A stretch of DNA of 64,000 nt from Streptomyces ambofaciens ATCC 23877 (GCF_001267885.1 NZ_CP012382.1:4079001-4143000), one strand, 5' to 3'; shown: positions 33,113 to 42,434, counted from the stretch's first letter. The notes: generated from the sequence alone by a model not told the origin. Translations and numbers: made by a program.

Positions 33113-35208
33113 ACCTCGTACCAGATGCTCTTGCCGTCGCCGCGCGGTGCGACGCCCCACGCGTCGGCGAGCAGCTCGATCAGCATCAGGCCGCGCCCCG
33201 AGGAGGCCATCTCCCCCGGCCGGCGTTTGTGCGGCAGGTCGTCGCCGCTGTCGGTGACCTCGACCCGGATGCGCCGTTCCCCCGGCTCCCCGGTGACCTC
33301 GGCGACCAGCAGGGCGTCGGCGTCCGTGTGGACCAGGACGTTCGTCAGCATCTCGGAGAGCAGGAGCACCGCCGCGTCCCGCTGCTCCTCGCTGGGCCAG
33401 TCGTGCAGCAGGTCCCGCAGGTGCTGCCGGGCGGTGGCGATCCGCTCCGGCTCGGCCTGGGCGACCGTGAGCATGGTGCGGCGCAGGGGCGTGCGGAGCA
33501 CGGGGCTGTCCCCGCAGCCGCAGCCCTCGCCCTGCCGGCACAGCAGCAGCAGGGCGATGTCGTCCTCGCGCCGGTCGGCGAGCGGGCCCGTGGTGTGGTG
33601 CGAGGAGGGACCGTGCACGGCCTGGACCAGCGCGTCGGCCAGTTCCTCCAGGGCCCCGTCGTGCTGCTCCAGGATGACGCGGAGCCGGTCCCAGCCGGAG
33701 TGCAGGTCGTGGCCGCCGGTCTCGACCAGGCCGTCCGTGCACAGCATCAGGGTGTCCCCGGGCTCCAGGGCGAGCCGGGTGGTCGGGTAGTCGGAGTCCG
33801 GGTCGATACCGAGCGGCAGCCCGCCCGCCGTGGCCCGGATCAGTGCCGTCCCGTCCGCCATGCGCACCACCGGGTCCAGATGCCCGGCGCGGGCGCTCTC
33901 CAGGGTGCCGGTGGCCGGGTCCACCTCGGCGTAGTAGCAGGTGGCGAAGCGCATGTCGGCGGGGTCGTCGTCGGCCTGGGTGAGGCCGTGGAAGAAGTGG
34001 GAGGCGCGGGAGAGCACCGCGTCGGGACGGTGCCCCTCGGCGGCGTAGGCGCGCAGGGCGATGCGCAGCTGGCCCATCAGTCCGGCCGCGCGCACGTCGT
34101 GACCCTGGACGTCGCCGATGACCAGGGCGAAGCGGCCGCCGGGCAGCGGGATCATGTCGTACCAGTCGCCGCCCACCTGGAGGCCGCCGCCGGTGGGGAC
34201 GTAGCGGGCGGCGATGGCCATGCCCGGGACCTCCGGGACGAGCACGGGCAGCATGGAGCGCTGCAGCCCGTCCGTCAGCTCCCGCTGGGTCTCGGCGGCG
34301 CCCGCCCGGGACAGGGCCTGCGCCAGCATCCGCGCCACCGTGGTCAGCACCGACCGCTCGTCCGGCGTGAACGCGACCGGGTAGGCGAAGGCGGCCATCC
34401 ACGCCCCCATGGTGCGTCCCGCGACGGTCAGCGGCAGGAAGGCCCAGGAACGGCGGCCGAAGCGCTCGGCGAGCGGCCAGGTGAGGGGGTAGCGGGAGCG
34501 GTACTGCTCGGGGGAGGAGAGATAGACGGCGCGTCCGGTGCGGACCACCTCGGCGGCCGGGTAGTCCGTCTCCATGGGCATGTTCACGAACGGGTTCATG
34601 TCGTTCTCGGGCTGCCCGTGGTGGCCGATGACCGTCAGGCGGTCGCCCGAGACGCCGAAGACCGCCAGCCCGTCCGGCGAGAACCCCGGCATCGACAGGC
34701 CCGCCGCGACCCGCAGCACCTCTTCGGTGGACCGCGCCTCGGCCAGTGCCCGGCCCGCGTCCAGCAGGAAGGCCTCCCGGGAGCGGCGCCAGTCGCCGGT
34801 GACCGCGCGGCGTCCGGCGGGGGTCCCCGGCGCCGGCTCGGCGACCTCCTGGAGGGTGCCGATCAGCTTGTAGGCCTTGCGCACGGGGTCGACCGAGGGC
34901 CTGGAGCGGCTGCGCACGATGCGGACGACATGGCCCTGCTCGTCCATGATCCGGATCCGTACCTCGGCGAGGGTGCCCTCGGTGGCGGCCAGCTGGATCA
35001 CACCGGTGATCTCGTTCCAGTCCACGGGATGCAGCCGGGACCGCACCCGGGCCTCGGTGAGCACGGCGCACCGTGTCGGCAAGCCGAGCAGCCGGGCGGC
35101 CTCCGCGTCGACCGTGACCTCCCCGGTGGCGGTGTCCCACTGCCACAGGCCGGTCGCGAGAGCGGCAAGGAGGTCCCCCACCTCGGGCAGGGGGTCACCG
35201 GTGCGCAT
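33046..35208 (-). CDS. PAS-GAF-SpoIIE phosphatase with HATPase (anti-sigma kinase-like) domain
   Basis: Multidomain signalling protein (720 aa). Order: PAS (LATGLWQWDTATGEVTVDAE to about 120), GAF (about 170-330), PP2C/SpoIIE phosphatase (VGGDWYDMIPLPGG near 350, VIGDVQGHDVRAAG, AGHLDPVVRM, LCTDGLVE, DDIALLLL) and a C-terminal HATPase_c of RsbW type (LLLSEMLTNVLVHTDA, VEVTDSGDD, GRGLMLIELLAD) at about 590-705. A Cys/Gly linker GCGCGDSP lies between phosphatase and kinase modules. Such proteins both phosphorylate and dephosphorylate anti-anti-sigma factors, linking a signal to sigma-B-like regulators. ATG 35208; TAA stop, rare in this genome. No sigma or anti-sigma gene is adjacent. Confidence 0.92.
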   Translation of the reverse strand: MRTGDPLPEVGDLLAALATGLWQWDTATGEVTVDAEAARLLGLPTRCAVLTEARVRSRLHPVDWNEITGVIQLAATEGTLAEVRIRIMDEQGHVVRIVRSRSRPSVDPVRKAYKLIGTLQEVAEPAPGTPAGRRAVTGDWRRSREAFLLDAGRALAEARSTEEVLRVAAGLSMPGFSPDGLAVFGVSGDRLTVIGHHGQPENDMNPFVNMPMETDYPAAEVVRTGRAVYLSSPEQYRSRYPLTWPLAERFGRRSWAFLPLTVAGRTMGAWMAAFAYPVAFTPDERSVLTTVARMLAQALSRAGAAETQRELTDGLQRSMLPVLVPEVPGMAIAARYVPTGGGLQVGGDWYDMIPLPGGRFALVIGDVQGHDVRAAGLMGQLRIALRAYAAEGHRPDAVLSRASHFFHGLTQADDDPADMRFATCYYAEVDPATGTLESARAGHLDPVVRMADGTALIRATAGGLPLGIDPDSDYPTTRLALEPGDTLMLCTDGLVETGGHDLHSGWDRLRVILEQHDGALEELADALVQAVHGPSSHHTTGPLADRREDDIALLLLCRQGEGCGCGDSPVLRTPLRRTMLTVAQAEPERIATARQHLRDLLHDWPSEEQRDAAVLLLSEMLTNVLVHTDADALLVAEVTGEPGERRIRVEVTDSGDDLPHKRRPGEMASSGRGLMLIELLADAWGVAPRGDGKSIWYEVYESTDPEAGLGPGAEGGPEAA

Positions 35209-35318
35209 TGCCCCACTGTAAGAACAGGTGATCGCACGCTGCCACCGGTCGCTCCTCCCGGCGCCCCTCGGCACCTATGGGGAGGAACGCAGCGGTGGGT
35301 CCCCGGTACGCTGGGGTT

Positions 35319-35332
35319 GTTTCACGTGAAAC
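35319..35332. other. parS chromosome-partitioning site (second copy)
   Basis: GTTTCACGTGAAAC, identical to the site at 3356-3369. It is intergenic, 43 bases before the aspS start and 110 bases upstream of the divergent SpoIIE-type gene. Confidence 0.95.
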
Positions 35333-35374
35333 GCGAAACACCATCCCCGATCCACGAAGGCTGGATGAACGACG

Positions 35375-37138
35375 ATGCATCGGTACAGGTCCCACACCTG
35401 CGGCGAGCTCCGCTCCTCTGACGTCGGCACCGACGTCCGACTGAGTGGCTGGCTGCACAATCGGCGCGACCTGGGCGGCATCCTCTTCATCGATCTGCGC
35501 GATCACTACGGCATCACGCAGCTCGTCGCCCGTCCGGGCACCGAGGCGTACGAGGCGCTCGACAAGCTGACGAAGGAGTCGACCGTCCGGGTCGACGGCA
35601 AGGTCGTCTCCCGCGGCGCCGACAACATCAACTCCGAGCTGCCGACCGGTGAGGTCGAGGTCGAGGTGGGCGAGGTCGAGCTGCTGGGCGCCGCCCAGCC
35701 GCTGCCCTTCACCATCAACACCGAGGACGGGGTGAACGAGGAGCGGCGCCTGGAGTACCGCTTCCTGGACCTGCGCCGCGAGCGCATGCACCGCAACATC
35801 ATGCTGCGCACGGCGGTCATCTCCGCCATCCGCCACAAGATGGTGGCCCTCGGCTTCAACGAGATGGCGACGCCCATCCTCACCGCCACCTCCCCCGAGG
35901 GCGCCCGCGACTTCGTCGTGCCCTCGCGCCTGCACGCGGGCCGCTTCTACGCCCTGCCGCAGGCGCCGCAGCAGTTCAAGCAGCTGCTGATGATCTCCGG
36001 CTTCGACCGGTACTTCCAGATCGCGCCCTGCTTCCGCGACGAGGACGCCCGCGCCGACCGCTCGCCGGGCGAGTTCTACCAGCTCGACGTCGAGATGAGC
36101 TTCGTCGAGCAGGAGGACGTCTTCCAGCCGGTCGAGCGGCTGATGACGGAGCTGTTCACGGAGTTCGGCGGCGGCCGTGAGGTGACCTCGCCCTTCCCGC
36201 GCATCCCGTTCCGCGAGGCGATGCTGAAGTACGGCTCCGACAAGCCGGACCTGCGCGCCAAGCTGGAGCTCGTCGACATCTCCGATGTCTTCGAGGGCTC
36301 GGAGTTCAAGGCCTTCGCCGGCAAGCACGTCCGCGCGCTGGCCGTCCCGGACGTCTCGGGCCAGCCGCGCAAGTTCTTCGACCAGCTCGGTGACTACGCC
36401 GTCTCGCAGGGCGCCAAGGGCCTGGCCTGGGTCCGCGTCGGCGAGGACGGCACGCTGAGCGGCCCGATCGCGAAGTTCCTCACCGAGGAGAACGTCGCCG
36501 AGCTGACCAAGCGCCTCTCCCTGGCCGCCGGCCACGCGGTGTTCTTCGGTGCGGGCGAGTTCGACGAGGTCTCGAAGATCATGGGCGCGGTGCGGGTCGA
36601 GGCCGCCAAGCGTGCCGGGCACTTCGAGGAGAACGTCTTCCGCTTCTGCTGGATCGTCGACTTCCCGATGTACGAGAAGGACGAGGACACGGGGAAGATC
36701 GACTTCTCCCACAACCCCTTCTCGATGCCGCAGGGCGGGATGGACGCCCTGGAGAACCAGGACCCCCTCGACATCCTGGCCTGGCAGTACGACATCGTCT
36801 GCAACGGTGTGGAGCTGTCCTCCGGCGCCATCCGGAACCACGAGCCGGACATCATGCTCAAGGCCTTCGAGATCGCGGGCTACGACGCCGAGACCGTCGA
36901 GCGCGAGTTCGCCGGCATGCTCCGCGCGTTCCGCTTCGGCGCCCCGCCGCACGGCGGCATCGCCCCGGGCGTCGACCGCATCGTCATGCTGCTGGCCGAC
37001 GAGCCCAACATCCGCGAGACCATCGCCTTCCCGCTCAACGGCAACGCCCAGGACCTGATGATGGGCGCGCCGACCGAGCTGGACGAGTCCCGGCTGAGGG
37101 AGCTGCACCTGACGGTGCGCAAGCCGCAGCCGAAGTAG
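35375..37138 (+). CDS. aspS: Aspartyl-tRNA synthetase
   Basis: Class IIb synthetase of bacterial type (587 aa). The OB-fold anticodon domain opens with [20 protein letters not shown] and [19 protein letters not shown]; motif 2 is [19 protein letters not shown] (about 221-240), the bacterial GAD insertion domain lies near 300-420, and motif 3 is [15 protein letters not shown] (about 527-541). Leu in RRDLGG, where non-discriminating enzymes commonly have His, hints at an Asp-specific enzyme (weak inference). No T-box or riboswitch is seen upstream. Followed by a strong terminator. Confidence 0.97.
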   Translation: MHRYRSHTCGELRSSDVGTDVRLSGWLHNRRDLGGILFIDLRDHYGITQLVARPGTEAYEALDKLTKESTVRVDGKVVSRGADNINSELPTGEVEVEVGEVELLGAAQPLPFTINTEDGVNEERRLEYRFLDLRRERMHRNIMLRTAVISAIRHKMVALGFNEMATPILTATSPEGARDFVVPSRLHAGRFYALPQAPQQFKQLLMISGFDRYFQIAPCFRDEDARADRSPGEFYQLDVEMSFVEQEDVFQPVERLMTELFTEFGGGREVTSPFPRIPFREAMLKYGSDKPDLRAKLELVDISDVFEGSEFKAFAGKHVRALAVPDVSGQPRKFFDQLGDYAVSQGAKGLAWVRVGEDGTLSGPIAKFLTEENVAELTKRLSLAAGHAVFFGAGEFDEVSKIMGAVRVEAAKRAGHFEENVFRFCWIVDFPMYEKDEDTGKIDFSHNPFSMPQGGMDALENQDPLDILAWQYDIVCNGVELSSGAIRNHEPDIMLKAFEIAGYDAETVEREFAGMLRAFRFGAPPHGGIAPGVDRIVMLLADEPNIRETIAFPLNGNAQDLMMGAPTELDESRLRELHLTVRKPQPK

Positions 37139-37157
37139 TCCGCCGACGGCACTGCGT

Positions 37158-37195
37158 AGGGCCCGGCACCGGATCGATCTCCGGTGCCGGGCCCT
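37158..37195. terminator. Terminator between aspS and the convergent Uma2 gene
   Basis: 16-bp stem (arm AGGGCCCGGCACCGGA), 6-base loop; serves aspS and probably the minus-strand neighbour ending at 37205. Confidence 0.85.
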
Positions 37196-37204
37196 TCGTC
37201 GTCG

Positions 37205-37810
37205 TCACGCCTGGTCCTCGCCCCGGTAGAGCGGCAGGTTCTGGGTCGGGATGGTCCAGTCGGCGATGGTGACGTCCTCGCCGTAGACGAAGTCCTTGCG
37301 AGTGGCGTAGCGGGGGCCGTCGGGGGTGGTGTGGATGTCCGTGAATACGGCGCCGGTGCCCGTGCGGGGGTCGAAGACCGCGTAGACGGGGATGCCGAGC
37401 AGGGGGTAGTCGCGCACTTTGCCCACCCAGTCGTTGCTCGGGTTGGAGCGGGAGACGACCTCGACGGCAGCGATGAGCGACCGAGGGTCGAACGACCCCT
37501 CGATGTCCATGTCCTCCTCGGCGATCACCATCAGATCGGGCCGCCGCATGACGCCTTCGGGCTCGTCCTCCACGTCCGGCTCACCGGTGTGCGCCACGAT
37601 CTCTTCCGGCATCACCTTTTCCAGGCGCTTCCGGAGCCGCAGTGTGGTCAGCTCGTGCCGACCGCTGGGCGACATCATGTCGTGGACGATCCCTTCCTTG
37701 GTGATCTCGAACTTCCCGGGCAGCGTGTCGTCCGAGGACTGAACGAAGTCGCGCATGGCCCGGTAGAGGTGGGAGGCGCCCTGCTGTGCGTCGTCGGGTG
37801 CGATGGTCAT
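37205..37810 (-). CDS. Uma2-family (DUF820, restriction-endonuclease fold) protein
   Basis: Putative PD-(D/E)XK nuclease-fold protein (201 aa). The fold shows RRPDLMVIAEEDM (catalytic-type Asp), then AAVEVVSRSNPSNDWVGKVR (Glu and Lys spaced as in the active site) and YPLLGIPVYAVFDPRTGTG, the usual Uma2 ending. Streptomyces genomes hold many Uma2 copies, often solitary, with unknown role; nuclease activity is assumed from fold only. ATG 37810. It marks the start of a more accessory stretch (37.2-40.6 kb). Confidence 0.85.
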   Translation of the reverse strand: MTIAPDDAQQGASHLYRAMRDFVQSSDDTLPGKFEITKEGIVHDMMSPSGRHELTTLRLRKRLEKVMPEEIVAHTGEPDVEDEPEGVMRRPDLMVIAEEDMDIEGSFDPRSLIAAVEVVSRSNPSNDWVGKVRDYPLLGIPVYAVFDPRTGTGAVFTDIHTTPDGPRYATRKDFVYGEDVTIADWTIPTQNLPLYRGEDQA

Positions 37811-37868
37811 GGCGCTCGCTCCTCGTCGGGTGTGCCCACGGGCTCGGGCAAGGATCGTCGAATTCATG

Positions 37869-38744
37869 CTAGGCGCTTTCCAGGTGATCGGTTCGGCAGT
37901 CGCGGCAGTGGCCTGGGACGGGGGCGCGGAAGGCTCGGTCGCAGCCGTCGCAGGTCTGGAGGGGGTGCTGAGGCTCGGGGACGGCCGAAGGAACTGGTGG
38001 CCGGAACGGCGGTGGGGGCGGCAGCTGGGCGGTCAGGCGGTGGGCGAGGAAGGCGGCGGGCCGGATCAGGGGCTCGTTGGGCAGGTTCTCGGTCAGGGCG
38101 TGGCGTACGGCGGTGGGGGTGACCTCGCGCTCCAGCCAGGCGGCGACGCCCGGGGCGAGGTGTTCGGCGTCGGTGGCGGAGAGGAGGAGCCGAGGGTCGC
38201 GGCGGCGCAGGCCGGTGAGGACGTCGACGGCCGCCTGGAGGAGGGCGGGGGCGGGACACGACGGCCGGGGTACGGCGGGGAGGCGCTTGCGCGGCGGCGG
38301 CTTCTCCTGGGCCGCGCGCCGGGCGGAAGAGCGGGATGCCGTCTCCCGTGCGCCGCCGGCGCTGTGTCCGGGCCTGTTGCGGGAGACCGTGCGGGTGACG
38401 ATCCGGCCGGTGGACGTGCGTGTACACGTGCGTTGCAGGTAGCCGTGCTTCTCCAGCTCGCGCAGCCCGGCGGCGATGCGGGTGGGGCCCTCGGGGAAGC
38501 GGGCGGCGAGGGTCTTGATGTCGACGGAGGTGCCCTGGCGCACGGACTGGATGTAACAGGAGAGTCCGATGGCGAGCAGGGACAGCTCCTCGTGCTGGAC
38601 GAGGTGGTTGCCGACCACCGTGAAGCTCTCGGTGTGGCGGACGTTGTCGTGGACGACGCCTGCGAGGGGCTGCTCGTGGGGGTGGTCTTCGTCCGGGGTT
38701 CGGGACGTGGCGGGCATGGGCGCGTTAGGGTGCTGTGCATCCAT
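37869..38744 (-). CDS. Winged-helix DNA-binding protein with C-terminal zinc ribbon
   Basis: Unnamed Streptomyces protein (291 aa). A winged HTH is visible at about 35-125 (LVQHEELSLLAIGLSCYIQS, TSVDIKTLAARFPEGPTRIA, LRELEKHGYLQRTCTRTSTG). The middle is a basic Pro/Arg-rich linker, followed by a helical stretch (LAPGVAAWLEREVTPTAVRH) and a C-terminal CDGC-x11-CRDC zinc ribbon. The layout resembles replication-initiator-like or plasmid-derived HTH proteins common in streptomycetes; function unknown. It is divergent from the XRE gene at 39140 across 395 bp. Confidence 0.72.
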   Translation of the reverse strand: MDAQHPNAPMPATSRTPDEDHPHEQPLAGVVHDNVRHTESFTVVGNHLVQHEELSLLAIGLSCYIQSVRQGTSVDIKTLAARFPEGPTRIAAGLRELEKHGYLQRTCTRTSTGRIVTRTVSRNRPGHSAGGARETASRSSARRAAQEKPPPRKRLPAVPRPSCPAPALLQAAVDVLTGLRRRDPRLLLSATDAEHLAPGVAAWLEREVTPTAVRHALTENLPNEPLIRPAAFLAHRLTAQLPPPPPFRPPVPSAVPEPQHPLQTCDGCDRAFRAPVPGHCRDCRTDHLESA

Positions 38745-39139
38745 CGGGGAAGCCTTTTTCTTCCTTGGCGGTCAGGCCCTCGCATCGGGAAGCCACTCCC
38801 GGCGGGGGCCGTCGCATGTCTGGTGGTCGTGTCGCCGCTGAGCGTAGGGCAGACAACCGGTCCCGAATCCAGCCGAGTTGGCATATTCACTCTCGGGAGT
38901 GACCGCGCCCGACGGGAGGGAGGGGAGGGGCTTGGTGGGGTGCTTCTCCCCAGTTGGTGGTTCACAGGGGGCGCCGGTGGGACCGGCACCCGGCTCGTCG
39001 CGTTCCGGAGTTCCTCAGTGATGGCGCCGTCGCGTACGGTCACTGTCCGTCAGTTGTCCGGTGATGTCCGGGCTTGTCAGGGCGGTGCGTACGGGTAGGG
39101 CGTGGCCGTTACACGGCGGTACGACGGAGGGGCGCGCGC
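38745..39139. other. 395-bp divergent intergenic region with a 16-bp palindrome
   Basis: Less GC-rich than its surroundings in the segment 38860-38900. Contains TCACTC-TCGG-GAGTGA (38887-38902). No gene seen. Confidence 0.55.
38887..38902. promoter_or_regulatory. Palindromic candidate operator
   Basis: TCACTC and GAGTGA, perfectly symmetric, 4-base centre. Lies between two divergent DNA-binding-protein genes, so either product may bind it. Confidence 0.55.
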
Positions 39140-40015
39140 ATGTCGGTGGACGGTGAGGTTCGACAGCTCAGGACCGAGGCTGACGAGCCCGGGTGGGAGG
39201 TGGACCCGGACGACGATTGGGGCGTGGCGGTGGTCGCCACCGTGGGGCGGCAGTTGAAGCTGCGCCGGGAGGCCGTGGGGATGCGGGCCGGTGACTTCGG
39301 CAGGGCCGTGGGGTACGGCGAGGATCTCGTCTACAAGATCGAGGGCGGGAAGCGGATTCCCCGTCCGGAGTACCTGGAGATGGCCGACGAGGTGCTGGAG
39401 GCCGGTGGGCTGCTCGCTGCCATGAAAGAGGACGTGGCGAAGGTCCGGTATCCGAAGAAGGTGCGGGATCTTGCGCAGATGGAGGCGCGGGCGGTCGAGA
39501 TCGGGGTGTACGAGAACAGCAACATCGCTGGTCTCTTGCAGACTCCGGAGTACACCAGGGCGCTGCTTGAGTCGTGGCAGCCCGCCTACACGCCGGAGGA
39601 CCTGGAACGTCGAGTAGCCGCCCGTATCGCTCGGCAGACTGTGTACGAGCGGTCTCCTGCGCCCGCGCTGAGCTTCGTCCTGGAAGAGGGGACGCTCCGG
39701 CGCAAGGTTGGGGGCACAATGGTTCGACGGCAGCAATTCGAACGCTTGCTGGAGGTGGGGCGGATGAACAGCGTCACCCTCCAGGTCATGCGGATGGACA
39801 GTGGACCGCACCCCGGCATGAGCGGCAGGATCGAGGTGCTGAAGTTCGAGGACGGCACGGCGGTGGGGCGCTCCGACGGGGCGTTCAACGGCCGCCCGAC
39901 GTATGACCCGAGGCAGCTTCGCATCCTTGAGCTTCGCTATGGCACCATCCGGGCGCAGGCTTTCCCGCCTGGGGAGTCGCTGGCCTTCATCGAGCAACTC
40001 CTGGGAGACACATGA
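39140..40015 (+). CDS. XRE-family regulator with DUF5753 (Scr1/WhiJ-like)
   Basis: DNA-binding protein (291 aa). The HTH is at about 38-95 (LKLRREAVGMRAGDFGRAVG, YGEDLVYKIEGGKRIPRPEY); the C-terminal about 180 residues form the DUF5753 effector domain (ENSNIAGLLQTPEYTRALLE, RVAARIARQTVYERSPAPAL, SVTLQVMRMDSGPHPGMSG). This is the Scr1/WhiJ type, present in many copies per Streptomyces genome and usually followed by a DUF397 gene, as here. ATG 39140 follows GGAGGGG. Its stop overlaps the DUF397 start (ATGA). In WhiJ systems the small partner counteracts the repressor to control development. Confidence 0.9.
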   Translation: MSVDGEVRQLRTEADEPGWEVDPDDDWGVAVVATVGRQLKLRREAVGMRAGDFGRAVGYGEDLVYKIEGGKRIPRPEYLEMADEVLEAGGLLAAMKEDVAKVRYPKKVRDLAQMEARAVEIGVYENSNIAGLLQTPEYTRALLESWQPAYTPEDLERRVAARIARQTVYERSPAPALSFVLEEGTLRRKVGGTMVRRQQFERLLEVGRMNSVTLQVMRMDSGPHPGMSGRIEVLKFEDGTAVGRSDGAFNGRPTYDPRQLRILELRYGTIRAQAFPPGESLAFIEQLLGDT

Positions 40016-40224
40016 TCGGCAAGGCCCCCGCTGGCGACGCCTCCGCACTGGCGTGGTTCAAGAGCAGCTACAGCAGTGGCCCTGACGGCGACTCCTGCGT
40101 CGAGGTGGCGGCCACCCCCGGCACCGTCCACGTCCGTGACTCCAAGTACCGCGACGCGAGCCCACGCCTCGCGTTGGCGGCGCAGGCGTGGGCGGGCTTC
40201 GTGGCGTACGCGTCCGGGAGCTGA
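40012..40224 (+). CDS. DUF397 small partner protein
   Basis: 70-aa protein of the DUF397 family: AWFKSSYSSGPDGDSCVEVA, VHVRDSKYRDASPRLALAAQ, AWAGFVAYASGS. The WFKSSYS and SCVEVA signatures are diagnostic. Start overlaps the XRE stop by four bases (ATGA), so the pair is translationally coupled. Such pairs behave like a repressor and its small antagonist (WhiJ-type; sometimes described as toxin-antitoxin-like). Confidence 0.93.
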   Translation: MIGKAPAGDASALAWFKSSYSSGPDGDSCVEVAATPGTVHVRDSKYRDASPRLALAAQAWAGFVAYASGS

Positions 40225-40239
40225 AGAGCTGCCGTAGTG

Positions 40240-40605
40240 CTACCGCGCCACGAACTGGGTGAGGATCGCCTGGACCTCGTAGATGTCGACGCCCTTGGTG
40301 AAGGTCTTCTGGATGGGGGCCTGGGAGCCGGAGAGCCAGATCTTCAGCTCGGCGTCGAGGTCGAAGGTGCCGGCCGTCTCGACCGCGAAGTGCGTGATGC
40401 TGCGGTACGGGATCGAGTGGTACTCGGTCTTCTTGCCGGTGATGCCCTGCTTGTCGACCAGGATCAGTCGCCGGTCGGTGAACAGGATGGTGTCGCGGAT
40501 CAGCAGGTAGGCGGCGTGTACCTGCTCGCCGTGGCCGAGCAGTCGCGCGTACTCCTGCTGCGCCTGGGCCGGGTCGATGCTGTGCGCGTTGCCGAACAGT
40601 GCCAT
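40240..40605 (-). CDS. Bacterial PH-domain protein
   Basis: 121-aa protein with a bPH fold: LLGHGEQVHAAYLLIRDTIL, FTDRRLILVDKQGITGKKTE, YHSIPYRSITHFAVETAGTF, DLDAELKIWLSGS and a final amphipathic helix IYEVQAILTQFVA. The family occurs across Gram-positive bacteria as a stand-alone domain; role unknown. It ends 16 bases from the DUF397 stop (convergent). Confidence 0.88.
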   Translation of the reverse strand: MALFGNAHSIDPAQAQQEYARLLGHGEQVHAAYLLIRDTILFTDRRLILVDKQGITGKKTEYHSIPYRSITHFAVETAGTFDLDAELKIWLSGSQAPIQKTFTKGVDIYEVQAILTQFVAR

Positions 40606-40653
40606 GGCTGGCTCCCCCCGTGTGAGCTGGTTGCTCGTCCGATCCTCGCAAAA

Positions 40654-40694
40654 CGCGGGGCCCGGGAGAAGGGCTGCTTCTCCCGGGCCCCGCG
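40654..40694 (-). terminator. Terminator of metG
   Basis: 18-bp perfect stem (arm CGCGGGGCCCGGGAGAAG), 5-base loop, just beyond the end of the minus-strand metG. Confidence 0.87.
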
Positions 40695-40708
40695 CTGTGG
40701 CGAGCGCG

Positions 40709-42325
40709 TTACGCGGTCGGCTTCTCCTCGAGACGAGGGAAGAGCACCGCGCCCTTGGTGACCGTCGAACCGGCCGGCAGCCGGCCCCAGTCCGCCGCCT
40801 CCTGGACCCGCTGGTCCGCGAGGCCGCCGAGGGAGGCTTCGGCGCCGAGGGAGTCCCAGAGCTTCTGGGAGGTGTCCGGCATGACCGGGTTCAGCAGGAC
40901 GGCCACGGCGCGGAGCGACTCGGCGGCCGTGTAGAGGATCGTCGCCAGGCGGGCCCTGCCCTCCGGCGAGTCGTCCTTGGCGACCTTCCAGGGTTCCTGC
41001 TCGGTGATGTAGCCGTTGACCTGCTTCACGAAGTCGAAGACCGCCAGGATGCCGCCCTGGAAGTCCAGCTCCTCGCCGATCTTCCGGTCGGCCTCCGCGA
41101 CGGCCTTGGTCAGGCCGTCGTGGATCGCCTTCTCCGCGTCACCGTCGGCCGTGGCGGCCGGCAGCTCGCCGCCGAAGTACTTGCCGACCATGGCGGCGAC
41201 GCGGGAGGCGAGGTTGCCGTAGTCGTTGGCCAGCTCGCTGGTGTAGCGGGCGGAGAAGTCCTCCCAGGAGAAGGAACCGTCCTGGCCGAACGCGATCGCG
41301 CGCAGGAAGTACCAGCGGTACGCGTCCACGCCGAAGTGCGAGGTCAGGTCCTGCGGCTTGATGCCGGTCAGGTTGGACTTGCTCATCTTCTCGCCGCCGA
41401 CCATCAGCCAGCCGTTCGCGGCGATCTTCCCGGGCAGCGGGAGGCCCTGGGCCATCAGCATCGCCGGCCAGATGATCGCGTGGAAGCGGAGGATGTCCTT
41501 GCCGACCAGGTGCACGTCGGCGGGGAAGGTGGCCTCGAACTTCTCCGGGTTCTCGTTGTAGCCGACCGCGGTGGCGTAGTTCAGCAGGGCGTCGACCCAC
41601 ACGTAGATGACGTGCTTGTCGTCCCAGGGGACCGGGACGCCCCAGTCGAAGGTCGAGCGGGAGATGGAGAGGTCCTGGAGGCCCTGGCGGACGAAGTTCA
41701 CGACCTCGTTGCGCGCGGACTCGGGCTGGATGAAGCCCGGGTTGGCCTCGTAGTGGGCGAGCAGCTTCTCGCTGTACTCGCTCAGCTTGAAGAAGTAGTT
41801 CTCCTCACTGAGGATCTCCACCGGCTTCTTGTGGATCGGGCAGAGCTTCTGCCCCGCGTACTCGCCCTCGCCGTCGAGCAGCTCGCCGGGGAGCTTGTAC
41901 TCCTCGCAGCCGACGCAGTACGGGCCCTCGTAGCCGCCCTTGTAGATCTCGTCCTTGTCGTACAGGTCCTGCACGAACTCCTGGACGCGGTCGGTGTGCC
42001 GCTTCTGCGTGGTGCGGATGAAGTCGTCGTTCGCGATCTCCAGGTGCTCCCACAGGGGCTTCCAGGCCTCGGTGACGAGCTTGTCGGCCCAGGCCTGCGG
42101 GGTGACCCCGTTCGCCTCGGCCGTACGCATGATCTTCTGACCGTGCTCGTCCGTGCCGGTGAGGTACCACACCTTCTCGCCGCGCTGGCGGTGCCAGCGG
42201 GTGAGCACGTCGCCTGCGACGGTCGTATAGGCGTGGCCCAGGTGAGGAGCGTCGTTGACGTAGTAGATGGGGGTCGAGACGTAGTACGCCTTCGCCCCCT
42301 GCTTCTCGTTTCCAGTGGCCGCCAT
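40709..42325 (-). CDS. metG: Methionyl-tRNA synthetase
   Basis: Class I synthetase (538 aa). HIGH-like motif HLGHAY (about 28-33) after YYVSTPIYYVNDAP; a zinc knuckle with CVGCEEY and CPIHKKP (about 137-170); KMSKS loop in GGEKMSKSNLTG (about 314-325); C-terminal helical anticodon domain with LANDYGNLASRVAAMVGKYF. It lacks the C-terminal tRNA-binding appendix found in some MetG proteins. No SAM-box riboswitch is visible before the ATG at 42325. Confidence 0.97.
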   Translation of the reverse strand: MAATGNEKQGAKAYYVSTPIYYVNDAPHLGHAYTTVAGDVLTRWHRQRGEKVWYLTGTDEHGQKIMRTAEANGVTPQAWADKLVTEAWKPLWEHLEIANDDFIRTTQKRHTDRVQEFVQDLYDKDEIYKGGYEGPYCVGCEEYKLPGELLDGEGEYAGQKLCPIHKKPVEILSEENYFFKLSEYSEKLLAHYEANPGFIQPESARNEVVNFVRQGLQDLSISRSTFDWGVPVPWDDKHVIYVWVDALLNYATAVGYNENPEKFEATFPADVHLVGKDILRFHAIIWPAMLMAQGLPLPGKIAANGWLMVGGEKMSKSNLTGIKPQDLTSHFGVDAYRWYFLRAIAFGQDGSFSWEDFSARYTSELANDYGNLASRVAAMVGKYFGGELPAATADGDAEKAIHDGLTKAVAEADRKIGEELDFQGGILAVFDFVKQVNGYITEQEPWKVAKDDSPEGRARLATILYTAAESLRAVAVLLNPVMPDTSQKLWDSLGAEASLGGLADQRVQEAADWGRLPAGSTVTKGAVLFPRLEEKPTA

Positions 42326-42368
42326 GGGCGAAATCCTACTGGTCCGCCGGAGATCGGCTCACACGCGT

Positions 42369-42408
42369 TTCGGGGGGTGGACGGGGGTTCCCCCGTCCAC
42401 CCCCCGAA
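42369..42408 (-). terminator. Terminator of the VWA gene
   Basis: 18-bp perfect stem (arm TTCGGGGGGTGGACGGGG) with a 4-base loop, between the end of the VWA gene and metG. Confidence 0.82.
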
Positions 42409-42434
42409 GGGTTGTTCGTGGTGGCGCGGTGCGG

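Noticed and set aside
35195..37108. Long open frame antisense to aspS, and similar antisense frames over bkd, kinase and caspase genes
   Set aside because: All coincide with convincingly annotated genes and show Arg/Gly/Pro/Ala-biased translations typical of shadow frames.
37205..40605. Integrated mobile element between aspS and metG
   Set aside because: No integrase, transposase, tRNA or direct-repeat attachment site seen; accessory-type genes alone do not prove an element.
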